The position numbers and the translations under genes were made by a program. A stretch of 64,000 bases of DNA from Posidonia oceanica (Eukaryota > Streptophyta > Magnoliopsida > Alismatales > Posidoniaceae). A model generated the notes under the pieces. That model searched no databases. It was not told the DNA's origin and saw nothing but the letters and a program-made list of their open reading frames with translations. Numbering within the stretch: position 1 is the first letter of the stretch; the number at the start of each line of letters is the position of its first letter. The stretch covers positions 43,100,001-43,164,000 of the forward strand of contig JAZBRS010000029.1 of NCBI GenBank assembly GCA_037176725.1. Direction: 5' to 3'. This document shows positions 10,305 through 23,382 of the stretch, one piece after another.

Positions 10305-13031
10305 TATTGACACCCCATTTTGACAGACTTTTAGTTGGAGAACCACTGAAAGCTTGCTCAGAAGATGACAAGGCAAATCCCATTCCAAACCCTACCCAAA
10401 ACCAATTCAAAATCATCCAATCCTATTTTACAACTCAAATCAAACCTTAAACCAACACAGGCCCAATAGAAGCCCAGTCCACTGAGTTGCACACTCAGGC
10501 ACTGCATGCAGAGGCAACTAGACCTTGTTGCCACAATTAGTGGTGACTGGGTTTGGCGCCACGGCTAGCGTTGACTCAACTGTAATTCAGACCACCGCCC
10601 AAATCCTTCCCGCATGGCCATTGCCGGTCACCGCCATCATTGCCTCCTGCCACTCGTCCCCTCCCCACTTACTACCTCCACTACCGCCACCCACTAGCCG
10701 ACGAGATCCACTTACTTCCCTGCCGACTGTCAGCCCACTTGCCCCTCACAGCCACTCCCCATAGCCTTCGTCGGCCACTCGCAACGACGACTTCGTCGTC
10801 CCTTACACTACCCCGCACTTACTTCCATCCCTTCCCCACTAACTTCCCTACCATACCCGGCCCTCTTTCCGTTCTCATACCACTCACTGCACCCTTCTTC
10901 CTCGCGTGCAGAGCCAACCCATCCAACAAAACCCACCACCGCCGACAGAACCCACCCCAACTCACACATTCACACACACACACTTGACTCCACACTTGAC
11001 TCCAGAGCAAGTGAGCGATCCCAGAAGCTTTCCTAGGCCTCCCTTGTGTGATCCCAAGCTTCCCAGAGCGTTTTCGAGCTTCGCCTACGCCATCTTCTTC
11101 AACTCCGACGATCCTCTTCAACACCATCCGTCAACTCTGACGAGCCACAGAGGTATAATCCCTCTATACCTTGCATGTTTGAGAGTCCGAGAAGCTTCTC
11201 GGACCTCTCCCCTTCCTTTGTACACTATTAGCTTGCATGTGGGCGCTCTCGGCCGGCCCAACGCCCGACGACACGTGGCAATGTCGGTGAGACACTGGCA
11301 GAGGTGGGAAAGAGGCATGAGCCTCTCTCTTTGGCCTATGAGTGCTCCCTCGCGTCCTCCTCCATGCCACAATGCTTCCTAGTCGGCTCCTTGAAGCTTT
11401 GGCCACCCCTGTGTCCGGAGTTCAGCAAGCTCTAGTGGCGTAAAATGGTGGAGGTGGGTCGAGCTCCTCGAGCCGCCATTTTCCACACCAAAGGTGTGGT
11501 TGGGTTCGTGGGAATGCCGTCGTGCTTCCCCAACCCTACTCGGCATTTTAGGCTTTGCCCAGACGGCGAATTCTAGCATTGAAGTCCAGTGAATGGACTA
11601 CCAGGTTAGTCGCCAGCATGAGCGGTGACTGACCTGCAACTCCAACTGCTTGCCGGTCGGACTTTGAGCCGTTGCTTTGGCCGACTCAAAGTTCCATTTT
11701 ATGTGTTTGTTATATATTCGTGATCTTGAATGTTAGATCTGTATGCTTTCATGTTTAGATTTCCATTTCGCTTGGACATGGATTCTTGATTTGGCTTTGA
11801 ATCCGGCTATTTGAGCTACTGGAGTAGCATGTCTATTGCCGGTATCACCGGTGACTCGGCTGCAACTCGAGTCAGCCCTTCGACCAACTTAAAGCCTCTG
11901 TATCTCACGACCCACTTGTCCATTTCACAGTTTGAATGTATGTTCTTATTCCTGGATGTGCCAGCTTTAATTCTGTGTGCTTGATTTCAAGTTTTACATT
12001 GATTGTCTGGCTTGATCTTGGAAATGAAAGCCACTGCTTGGGAACACTGTGCATGGCCGTGTCGACTGATGCAGCGGCGACCAACCTAGATGCCACTCTC
12101 AGTGGCGACTGGGTTGGCTACTGCTCTCAGTGGCGAGCTGCCCTATAGTCCAAGTGGTGAGTGAGCCACCTGTTTGCCGCTTTGCCGCTTCATTTACCTG
12201 ACTTGCTTTTATACTGATTTTGTCGTTAGTCTTGTTACCTACGTTCCTTTGTTTTAATCTTCAATTTTGCATCATTTTTATACCTCTTTTTGCGGTGATG
12301 ATTGCTGCTGTTTGGGGAGCAAGGTTTATGCCTCTGTCGCCAGTCCCACCGGCGACAAGCACAACCACCATACTTGTCGGCGACCCATGCTATGATCCAT
12401 GTAGTAGGCTTAGCCACCCCTGTGGCCGTTATTCGCTTGTTTTATGCAACTCTTTCGGTTCCAGTTCGTTTCCCTTGTTTTTTATCGCCTCTTTATGATG
12501 TTTTGACTTTAGTTAGTCATTTTTAAACAGGGTTTGCTACGCTTTGCATGGTTTATAAATGCATCTTGCGTACCGCCTCAGGGTAAACATAAATCGGTAT
12601 TTATTTGCCTACATGTTCCACACAAAAGTGGAAAAGCCAAGAAAGACTGATTCCTCGGGCATGTCGGGGGTGCCTAACACCTTCCCCATGCGTAACAGGA
12701 GTCCTTACCCTTCTTCGGACTGCATTGACCTTGTGTCATATACATTCGGATTTGATTGGCATCTTCCAAACTGCATGGGTTTTATTGCATGTTTTACATG
12801 GTTTTCCTAGTCTTTCCGTTTTTAATAGATTAGGTGGCGACTCCATTTCTTTGTTTGTATTTTTTTCGTTTTCCTTTGCGTTCTTCGCCAGTTTTCTCAG
12901 TGTTTTTGAGTCGAGTTTCCTCCCTAGATTCATTGCTAACCATGGCTTCCCCCCCTCACACGGCTCGATCGTGTGCGAGCTCTAGTTACGTGTGAAAGGC
13001 ATCGTGTCCAAGCAGTCCGGGGATGGTCACA
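10305..13031 (+). repeat. E2 5' LTR, 2.7 kb
   Basis: It starts TATTGACACCCCATTTTGACA, apart from its second base the TGTTGACACCCC start seen elsewhere, and ends GGATGGTCACA, six bases before the PBS. Inside are the conserved GGTGCCTAACACCTTCCC block (12667-12706) and the PBS-core copy (12833-12844). It lacks the long TGCAA-rich and polypurine parts of the E1 and E4 LTRs, which explains the shorter length. Open frames at 10640-11400 lie in a CT-rich section and are not conserved in the other LTRs. Confidence 0.85.
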
Positions 13032-13037
13032 GGAAGG

Positions 13038-13055
13038 TGGTGACTCCGCTGGGGA
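13038..13055 (+). other. E2 primer-binding site (tRNA-Arg type)
   Basis: TGGTGACTCCGCTGGGGA, complementary to the 3' end of plant tRNA-Arg except for the T at position 4 (C in the perfect match). The same substitution occurs in E1. Confidence 0.85.
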
Positions 13056-14125
13056 TACTGGACTCCGGCTTTCGTTTTCGCCTTTCTGTTTTTTGTGTGG
13101 CTTATTTTCTACTTAGCATTTAACTGCCTTGCTTGTTTAATTATCACATTAATTCGTATTTCTTGCTTATCTTAGCATTAAATTGCCATGATTGCTTGAT
13201 TTATCGCGTTAATCCATGCCTTTTGCTTGTGATTGGCTTCATTTTACACATATATGCTATGCCACTTCACTCATGCACATACCATGCTTGTGTATGCCTT
13301 TTGATGTGTTGATTGTCTTTTTTTTTCACTAATCATGTGACACGACACCAACACATACCATGAGCATGCCTTTTGTAATGATGCGTGTTGCATGCTTGCT
13401 ATATTTGGGTGATTTTCTTCCCCTTTTGTATTAGGCCTAAAGACAACTAGAGACTGGTTGCCTCCCCCACGGCAAATTAAAAACAGCCAGTAAAATCAAC
13501 TCTAGGAGCAACTAGAGACACAAACACACATTCATCCCCTTTGAGTTAATAAAACACACAAGATAAAAAGCTTTAATCATATTTTGCATGAATCATCATA
13601 TAGGGCATGCATCTTCTCATCCCTGACTCCACCTACCAGTTTGAGAAGGGCAGTATCGGTCTCTCGTTCCATTGCTTTGGCATGGGGCGAGTTGGTCATT
13701 TTGTCCCCCCTTGTCAGGGGTCGTTTCGGTGTTAGTAGAGGCTACAACCCATGCTTTGGCAGGGTCGAGGCTCCAAACGCACCACCCGTTACTACCTGAG
13801 CTTTGGTCAGGATTTAGACGAGAGCCTTACTTTCTACTCGAGTTGGTGACCCGTACACCTCTGGGAGTCTAAAGTAGACAACCTACTAGGACACAGTAGA
13901 TTGGTGAGAGACAGCATGCTAGAAAGCATACATTTGCATGAGTGCATTCATGCCACCATTAAAACATTTGCATTTTCTTTCAGGTTTTAATGCCTATTTG
14001 CCTTGTTTGTCATAGAGAGGTCAGTGAGCGAGTTCCCTAGCCGGAGCTTGAGTTCTTCCTTTCACTGACGCCCCTGTTGTGACACCTGTTCTCGACCCTC
14101 CCCTTCCGAGCTACACGCCTTTGCG
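13056..14125 (+). other. E2 5' leader
   Basis: Homologous in blocks to the E1 and E4 leaders, including CATATAGGGCATGCATCTTC at about 13600 and the segment around 13690-13800. T-rich with repeated TTGCTTG and ATTGCATG words. No conserved ORF; the short frames at 13584-13872 are in the conserved non-coding block. Confidence 0.75.
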
Positions 14126-17100
14126 ATGATAGATCCTCGTAGGTGTCGTCCTCCTCTTTCTCGTCGCAGCCTTGTTCTCACTCACTCACGGTCAGCCATG
14201 GCCCAGCGTGCCGGTGAGCCCCAGCTTTCTGTTGACCCGGAGGGGATTTCCGTTTCGGTCCCTCCGACTCTCGCATTGACTCCCTCTGCACCAGTGCCTC
14301 TCCCTCAGGTGCAGGTGCCTCCCCTATATTCTGTGGGGCAGTGGCAGACCCCTCCTGATGCTATCACTGAGTCCATCTTGGTGACCGCCACCCGTGCTAC
14401 AGAGACACCACTGACTCCTCTTTCCCAGCGTTATGTCACTTTTGACACCTCTTCTGCTGCGGCAACTTCAACCATAGGATCCCTACTGTCTAGATAGTCT
14501 ATGCCCCTGCCTTTTGGATCTGGTCACCCGTCGGCACTACACATCAGCATTCCCACTGATGGGCCCCCTGAAGTGCGGTATCGGTATCTGATGGAGATTG
14601 CCCTGGTATTCTAGGGCATGGCTCTATCGGTTCACCCCTCTTTGACTCCCTCTGTTCCTGAGGTTCCTCAGCACCCTGCTCCTGCATTCTAGGCCTTCCC
14701 CACTACACCGCCGCCCCGGCCGTCGCCTTAGCTACTCACTACTCTGGTGATGGGGGTGTAGCCTCTGCCTTTTGCATTTACACCACTCACCGCACAACAT
14801 ATAACTCCGCCACCTGGTGGCCAGCCCCTTGGGCTGGTTGGAGCACAGTATCCCTCTAGCCTGCTGCCCGGCACCGTGCCAGTACAGCAGCTGTTGCTCC
14901 CACACTCCACACCACTCACGGCACAGCATCATGCCTACCGCTACCCTGTGCATTAGCATGTTCCATCCCTAGCATGCATAATACCACCCACTGCACACAC
15001 TGCACCCACCCATGGATATGCTAGGCATCACGCCGCGCTACCAGGTGACGTGATGGTGGATCCGGAGGAGCACCTCGATGCGACCCAGTCGGCGTATGTG
15101 GTCCCTACCACAGCTGCCCCATCACCTTCGGCAGCAAGTCCAGATCCCCTCAACAATAGGGTGGATGTCCTGGAAAAGGCACTACGTCTAGTGCACAACA
15201 TCGATCACCAGCCCTACCAATTCCGGGACCTCTGTTACTTTCCATAGGCAGTGCTCCCACCGAAATTCCGTATCCTGGATTTTGAGAATTACAATGGTAG
15301 GGCATGCCCCCATTGCCCACCTGAAGGCGTATTACGGAGACCTCGCTCAGCTCCAGGCTGATGATAGGTTGCTGATCTGCTTGTTTCGAAAGAGTTTGAC
15401 TGGTCCGACCCTCAAGTGGTTTACATCCATTGACATGGCCACCATCAAGACTTGAGACGACCTTGGTAGGGCATTCCTGGAACAATACTCCTTCAACCTG
15501 GACTTGGTCCCTAAGCTCGAGGACCTTGTAGCCACCAAGCAGAAGCCCAATGGGCCGTTTGGGGAGTACGTCGGCTGCTGGCACGTCCTTGCCTCGCAAG
15601 TTCGCGATAGGCCCTCCGATGAGGAGTCTATCGATTTCGTTATTAGAGGTGCGCAGCTTTCCACTAGGGCTCTGCTTGCCATCTAGCCAGTCACCACCTT
15701 TGCATCCTTGATTCAGGCTGGCACTCGTGTGAAGAGCTCTCTGCGGAGTGGCAACTTTCCCACGCTCTCCGCATTTGCCAAGCAGGCCACCACCTTCAAC
15801 AATAGCCACAGTGGCAGCAGCAGCAACACCAACAGCGGCAACAACAACAACCACCCCACGAGAAGGGATTCTCCGAAGACTGCCGTTGCGTATGTTGACT
15901 CCCTTGCCGCGCCCGTCCACATGGTGGCTCAACATGGCCCGAATTAGGTAGTGTACACACCTGCACCTAGTGCACCACCCACTCCATAGATCACTACCAC
16001 CGTCCCACCGGTCTACCCTGCCACACCAGTCTGGTAAGGACAACACCAAGGGTAGAGACGGCCTTACCAGCATCAGCGTCGCTTCACTCAACTAGTGGAA
16101 CCGCTGGGTGCTGTCATCCCTAAGGTCGCGTCGCTCCTCACGCTCCCCGAGGTCCGCCCATCGCCAGACCCCCTTCTGGGGTGGTACAAAGCAGATTTTT
16201 TCTGCAACTTCCATCGAGTCGTGGGGCACTCAACGAATAGTTGTATCACTCTACGGGGCACTGTGCAGGACTTGATCGACCAAAAGGTCATCGATATCAA
16301 CACACAGGAGGCAGCATCCACATCCACACCTCCACCAGCATCAGGATTAGCACCCTCCCATCCTAGCATTGTCCACTAGCCTTTGCCAGAGCATTCCAGC
16401 CCAGGAGGCGTGGGGACTTCAAGAGTGCATTCCATCTTCTCCTCTGATTTTGCTACGCTCGTAGTGGACCCCTTCGATCTTATCCAGGACATTTCTGAAC
16501 CTTTTCCTTTTTCCCTCTACCATGCGGCACTTGCCGGTTCTGAGTCGAGAATTCACATGATCCGACTAGATGCCAAGCCAGAGCGCTCTACCGTGCGGCC
16601 CACCATGCAACCCAAGGCTCAACTCCTAATATGCCTGCTAGCTAAACCTCAACTAGGGCCATCACAGCCTTCCCAGTAGCCTCTCTTGAGCTCGCAGCTC
16701 GTGCCCCTTGGTAGTCATCTTGACCAAGGATACCCATCGTGTAGCATACGACTACGCCACAGAGATGTGTGCGAAAGTCACGCGGTCGGGGAGGATCTAC
16801 AGGCCTGCAGCACTAGTGGCCAAGCTTGGCTGCCTAGAGCCCACTCCACCAGCAAGCCAACCTCCACTAGCAAGCCAACCCCACCGGCAGGCCAACCTTC
16901 TGATCCCACCACAACAGAAACCTCCGCCAAAACCACTCCTTCCACCTCTAAAAAAGATCAGCCTTCAGCTGTTATTACGGCCCAGCTAAAGAAGGTCAAG
17001 GCTGATATCTCCATTTGGGACCTTATCCATTCATCCCGCGAACACTGTGAGGCTTTCCTCCATGTGTTCTAGGCCACACATGTGTCCCAAACCATTGAGC

Positions 17101-20100
17101 CTACAACTTTGGAGAGCATGGTGGGAATGATCGTGGAGCCCCAAGTCATCTCTTTTTCGAGCGATGAGCTACCTCCAGCAGGGATTAACCACAACCAACC
17201 CTTATTTGTCACGGTGCAGTTCAAAAACTTTCGCATTCCCCTCTCGCTAGTTGACAATGGTTCAGGCCTTAACGTCTGTCCCCTGCGTACAACATCGAAG
17301 CTCGGGTTCAATGCCGTAGATATCACGCCAGTCGTGAAGGGAATGACAGCTTCTGATAATACACACCATGACTCTTTGGGGATCCTGATTATTCCCCTTG
17401 CCATTGGCCCACTCGTATTCGATGTAGAATTCTACATCGTCGACCTGGAACCCACTTTCAACCTCTTGCTTGGGTGCCCTTGGCTGCACAAGCATCAAGT
17501 GGTCCCCTCGACCCTCCACCACATGATCAAGTTCCATTGGGGTGACGACGTTGTCGTTGTCATGGTGGAGAAATTTGATAAGGAGCGGGTCGAGGCGGTC
17601 TCTTCTATATCCCAACAGACTGTCTAGTTTGATTCAAAGCCTACTGATGTCTTGTACTGTGTTAACCGGTTTGAGCTGATTAATTATATCCCTGATCTTG
17701 CATGCGTCAGCTCTCTGGCCATTCACAACAACCCTTCCTGGATGGTCGAGAACCTCTGCCACAGGTCGGGCTATGCGAAGGGAACGCCACTCGGGCGACA
17801 CGACCAAGGGATCGCCGAGCCAATCACAGTTGAGGAATGAAGAGACTTTGAAGGTTTGGGATACGACTGGCAACCCTGTGAAAGTCAGCACCTGCACTCG
17901 AGGAACCGGAAGATCGTGATCCCTCGAGACCTCACTAACTTTGTCTGTGTGGTGTCCTTGACCCGAATACAAGCCAAGCCGCGGCCCAGGGAGCACTGTG
18001 CCAGAATCCCCCACTACCGACAGAAGAGTGGGTCTGTATTAAGGACTACTACTCAGATGAAGAGCAGTCCGACACAGTTGAAGCAGTTCGGACCGATAGA
18101 GAGGTCCAGTTCAGTCCAGCGACATCCCGGTCTGTTTGCCTAGCCCTCCCATCTATTGATACAGTGGCAGAATCAGTGAGCTCTATGTTAGAAATGACAG
18201 CTTCTCCCCTTTCTGCAGTTTCATTTGTGCCTTTGACAGCTACATCAACAGCTCCAGAGTCAGGAGCACACCATCAGGCACCATCCACCAATCCACTCGC
18301 GGCTGCAGTCTCACCAGCACAAGGGTCATCCTTTCTGGCGACTCAGTTAGTTGATTCAGGCGGCATCACGACTCAGCCCGCTTCATCAGCAGCACCACAA
18401 GTACGGTAGGCGGCTCCATCAGCCATACAGCCGTCGGCTTCAGTAGATCAAGCCTTGTGGTGGGCCCCCGCAGCCTCTCCAGGCAGACAACCACCATCAC
18501 ACACGAAAGTAGGCGCTTTGTTGCCCAGCACAACCATCCAGTTGTTGGCCCTCCAGAAGAACGCCTCTGTCTCCCATCCAGCCACAGTAGCGACCCTGTC
18601 AGCACACCCGCTAGTTGCATCACTGGCCAGCCTGTTTACATCCCAGATCGCCACAGTACCGTTGTCAGTCGCGCTAGAAGATCAGCTAGCCAACCAGCCG
18701 CAGCAAAGCAGATACCCCTGGCAGTGGTACACCTAACAGCCAGAAGCGGCCCTGTAGACGAAGGAATAGCCGAGCAGGAGTCTAAAGAGGCCATCAGCGC
18801 CTACTATGTCGACTCACCCTCAGATGACGAGGGGGAGTGGCTGCAGAAGCCTTGGTAGACAGCATGCTCGGAGACTTGGAACTATTGTTCCAAGAACAGC
18901 TCACAGCACTGGTAGAAGATGCCGCCGAGCAGCAGGCATTGAGGAAAGGGAAAGCTGTGGTCACGGATCCCTCCCCGCCGCAAGACCATCCCTCTATCAT
19001 GGTCTTGGAAGAAGAAGCGGCGGCCATATCCACTAGACCAGATGAATTAATCACTCTACAGCTGGGAGGCGGGTCTAGATGGTTCATACAGCACATGCCT
19101 CGCACAGGCAGTGCGACAGGCAACAGTACACAGATCAGTCACCTAGAGGATGGTCATCTGTCCCCAACACTCCCTACAAGTACATTCGAAAACATGGAGG
19201 AAGGGATAATAGTAGCAGCACAGACAACAATAGAGATAGCAGTCCAAGCAGTGACAGCAGTGTCAGAGTAGGCAGAACGGCCAAGCCAGTCAGCAGGACT
19301 AGAGGCCACCCAAGCAGAGGTCACACATCGAGCCCACAGAAATACTCAGGTGAGCATGACCATTTTTAGGCGTCATCAAGGTCAACAGGCGGAACACATT
19401 CACTCCTTCGACATCACAGACCCCACATTCGAGTAGGAGATCCTCTCGGAACTCATTGCATATGAGGAGGAGGATGATACAGGCGTAAATAAAAATGATG
19501 AACCACCGCCTAAGTTCTAGCCTTATGACGATGACCTAGAAGGCCCTAACCTCCACATTGAGGAAGAGACAGAGGTAGTCAATATCGGCACAGCCGAAGA
19601 GGTCAAAGAGGTCCGCATCAGCGCCCTACTGTCACCCCAGGCTAAAGTAGAGTTCATTGCATTCCTTATGGAATACTGATGTCTTCGACTGGAGCTATGA
19701 AGACATGGTCAGCCTTAACGTCGAGATAGTAGTGCACAACCTACCACTGAAGCCTGATGCAAAGCCAGTGAAACAGAAGCTCCAGAAATGGCGACCGTAG
19801 TGGCTGCTCAAGATCAAAGAAGTGATAATGAAGCAGCATAATGTCAGCTTTCTCAAGGTCGTCCTCTACCTAGAATGGCTTACGAATGTTGTGCTAGTGC
19901 CCATGAAAGATGGTCGGGTCCGCATGTACATTGATTATAGGGATCTGAACAAAGCCAGTCCTAAGGACGACTTTCCTTTACCGCACATTGATGTCCTGGT
20001 CGACAACACTGTAGGGCACAAAATGCTCTCCTTTATGGATGGCTTCTTCGGCTATAACCAGATTAGAATGGTAGAAGAAGATATGGAAAAGACTTCATTT

Positions 20101-22844
20101 ATCACTCCCTAGGGATTCTTCTACTATCAAGTTATGCCGTTTGGGCTTAAGAACACCGGAGCAACTTATCAGAGGGTGATGAAAGCACTATTCCATGACC
20201 TCACGCACCAAGAAGTCGAGCTCTACGTGGACGACATGATTTCCAAGTCTAGAGAGCCTGAGGATCACCTTAGCTGCCTTAAGAAGCTCTTTGATCGTCT
20301 GAGGAAGTACAAGCTTTGCCTTAACCCCAACAAATGTGTATTTGGGGTATCATCAAGGAAGCTCCTGGGCTATATTGTCAGCCAGAGGGGAATTGAGGTG
20401 GACCCGACTAATGCCAAAGCCATCATGGAAATGCCTCCCCTTGCGACTGAGAACGAAGTTAGAGGCCTGCTAGGGTGAATGCAGTATATCAGCTGGTTCA
20501 TTGCGCAACTCACGCCTATTTGCAAGCCGATCTTCAAGCTCCTGAGGAAGAATGCACACATCAACTGGAGCGACGAGTGCCAGGCTGCATTTGATAAGAT
20601 CAAGCAGCTCCTGATCAAGCCTCCTATCTTGGTTCCTCCCACACCAGGGAGACCTCTGATACTCTACCTTTCGACCACATAGCATTCCATGGGCGTAGTC
20701 TTGGGTCAACATGATGAATCGGGTAGAAAGGAGCGTGCCATCTATTACCTGAGCAAGAAATTCAATGATTGCGAAGCTAGGTATAGCACTATAGAGAAAA
20801 CTTGCTTGTCTCTTGTCTAGGCCACATAGAAACTAAGACACTACATGATGACGCACTCGGTTCAGTACTTATGTCGGCATGACCCCATCAAGTTCCTCTT
20901 CCAGAAGCTGGCCATGGTGAGCCGATGTGTAAAGTGGCAGGTGTTACTGTCTCAGTATGACATCACCTTCGTCAAGCAAAAATCCATGAAAGGGCAGGCC
21001 ATGGCAGATCACCTGGCCGACTTCGCATTGCCTGAATATCAGCCTCTGCAGATGCAGTTTCCTGATGAAGACATCTTATTTGCCATGGAGGATTTAGAGT
21101 AGAAGGATCCCGAAGACAACTACAATGGCATCTGTATTTCGATGGTGCAATCAACAAAAGAGGTAGAGGCATTGGTGCTGTCCTACCAATGCCGCAGGGA
21201 GAGCTAATCCCGTTTGAAAGGAAGATGACCTTCCCCTGCACCAACAACGAGGCAAGATACAAAGCCTGCATTCTGCGACTGCAAGTCGCACTCGAACACG
21301 ATGTGTGCAAGCTGCATGTACACGGAGATGTGATGCTGATCATCTCCTAGGTCAATGGTGATTGGAAGACCAAGGATCCCAAGTTGGTGCCTTACCATGA
21401 ATACCTACTGAAGTTCATTGAACATTTTGATGAAATCCACTTCACTTTCATGAATAGAGGCAAGAACGCCTATACAGATGCTCTGGCAACCTTAGCATCT
21501 TGGCTCTCTATACCTGAGGACCATGCAGTGGACGTATCAGTCACTCGTGTAGAACAGCCTGCACACTGCATGAGCATCGAGGAAGCAGATCCAGCAGAGG
21601 AACTACCGTGGTACCACGACATTAAGGTCTTCGCGGAATCTAGCAGCCTCCCACTTTACGCCTCAGCAGCAGACAAAAAGATTTTGGTACATCTGATGTC
21701 AAAATATGTGATGGGAGCAAGACATCTATACAGAAGATCTTACAACCAGATGCTCCTACACTGCGTGGACAAGAAAGAGGCCGACAAACTGATGCTTAAT
21801 GTCCATGCAGGGACCTGTGGCCCTCATATGAATGGTGTGTTGCTGACCAAGAAGATTATGCTTCAGGGCTACTTCTGGTCAACCATGGAGGTAGATTGCT
21901 ACTAGTTTGTGCGCAGATGCCATAGCTGCCAAATCCATGGAAACTTCATACATGCTCCCCCACAGCAATTGCATAGTATGTCTTCACCGTGGCAATTCTC
22001 CACCTAGGGGATTGATGTCAATGGCACTGTACATCCAGCAGCCTCCAATGGTCATCACTTCATTCTCGTGGCGATTGACTATTTTACTAAGTGGGTGGAA
22101 GCAGCCTCCTACGAGACAGTCATTCTCGTGGCTACAGAGAAGTTTATTAGAAACAACATTATAGCCCGGTATGGGGTCCCACACATGCTCATCTCTAATA
22201 ATGGCACGAACTTCATAGCTAGGAGGATCGAAAACTACCTACAGCACCTCAACATCAAGCATCACAGGTCCTCGCCTTATCAGCCATAGATGAACGGCGT
22301 AGTAGAGTCTGCCAATAAGAACCTTGTTAAGATCTTGAAAAAGATGGCAGAGGCTCATAAGGACTAGCATGACAAGCTTCCTTATGCACTCTGGGCATAC
22401 AGGACATCAGTCCGGACCTTGACAGGAGCAACCTTGTACTCGCTAGTGTACGGCATGGAGGCGGTACTGCCTGTTGAAGTAGAGATCTCACTGCAGATCC
22501 TATGAGAAGCTGAGCTAGAGGAAGCAGAATGGGTCGAAGACTGCTGCATCTAGTTGAACCTGATTGATGAGCATAGGCTACAAGCCATGCATCATGCTCA
22601 ATGTTATCAGAAGCGATCGGCCAGAGCATACCAGAAGAAGGTTAGGCCTAGAAACCTTCAGCCAGGTGATTTGGTCCTACGAGCCATACATCTCCCAGAC
22701 AGCCGAGGCAAATTCCGGCCCAACTGGCATGGCCCCTTTCTGATCATGTGGGTCTTTTCTGGCGGCGCAGCAGTCCTTGAGGACATGGACCAGGTTGAGC
22801 AATCAGAACCGGTCAACTCATGCTACCTCAAGAAGTACTACTAG
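14126..22844 (+). pseudogene. E2 gag-pol polyprotein, heavily mutated
   Basis: The ATG at 14126 opens the Gag frame; Met-Ala-Gln follows 24 codons later. In order one can follow proline-rich Gag N-terminus, capsid region (about 15165-15760), knuckle CX2HX4HX4C (about 16203), aspartic protease with D-N-G-S (about 17254), a long spacer, reverse transcriptase with IDYRDLNKASPKDDFPLP and YVDD (20226-20237), gypsy RNase H, archaeal-type RNase H starting YFDGA (about 21137), and integrase with its zinc finger and DDE core. I count roughly 27 TAG, 4 TGA and 1 TAA in-frame stops plus frameshifts near 15308, 19678 and 21116 and in the spacer. The second integrase aspartate codon reads AAT (22197-22199), so catalysis would be lost even without stops. 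Not functional. Confidence 0.92.
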
Positions 22845-23382
22845 TAGCCTGAAGCCGTCGCTACCTTGCAGAGTCCCCTTTCTTCTATTTCATGCAATTA
22901 CATTTCCATGCATTTTCACCATGTTTATTTATCAAAAAGAAAAAGGAAAGAAAAAAAAAAGAGGAAAAGAAAATAGAGGGAAAAAGATATATATATCATG
23001 TGCATTACAATCATTGCCCGGTGATGAAATCGGAGATGCTTGCTTGCTTTGGGAAGAGTATACTCTACCTCACCTGACACTACTTAGATGTCCTAACTAG
23101 TGAGAGAGCCATTGCTCAATGAGGACAGACGAAATGTCCAAACCCCCTAGGACTTACACCTCTAGAGGGAGATAAAATGCTAGGGTGTGAGAGAGTGTGA
23201 GCAAAAAACATACATGTCTAAGCATGGGCACAAAAGAAAAAGAAGATAGAAGGTGAAGACAGAAGTCAGCCCTAGAGATAGAGGCGAACAGTGTAACCCT
23301 GTCCCTCCAAATTACCTTGGAGAAGAGCTAAAGTTTGTGCCTTGCATATCTGCTTCTCTAATGGCCATTATTGTATGCCTGT
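22845..23382 (+). other. E2 3' UTR (truncated)
   Basis: An A-rich tract (about 22935-22985) and the segment 23035-23310, which matches the region downstream of pol in E4 (about 45700-45960 on the minus strand) including the words CTACCTCACCT and AGGACAGACGAA. Then the E3 LTR begins. No ORF. Confidence 0.7.

Larger units (their letters stand above)
10305..23382 (+). mobile_element. E2: old plus-strand Tat retrotransposon, 3' LTR not in view
   Basis: Complete 5' LTR, PBS, leader, full-length but decayed gag-pol and the start of the 3' UTR, all colinear with E4. It stops at 23382, where a minus-strand LTR begins inside its 3' UTR. Its own 3' LTR and tandem arrays should lie further right, beyond the inserted elements. 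The many stops and frameshifts make it the oldest Tat insertion with pol in the window. Confidence 0.9.

Noticed and set aside
13038..13055. tRNA-Arg gene remnant
   Set aside because: Only the 3' end complement is present and it sits exactly at the LTR edge, so it is a primer-binding site.
15150..16091. 313-codon minus-strand ORF
   Set aside because: It is antisense to the E2 gag region and reflects TAG-rich decay of the sense strand; no family features.
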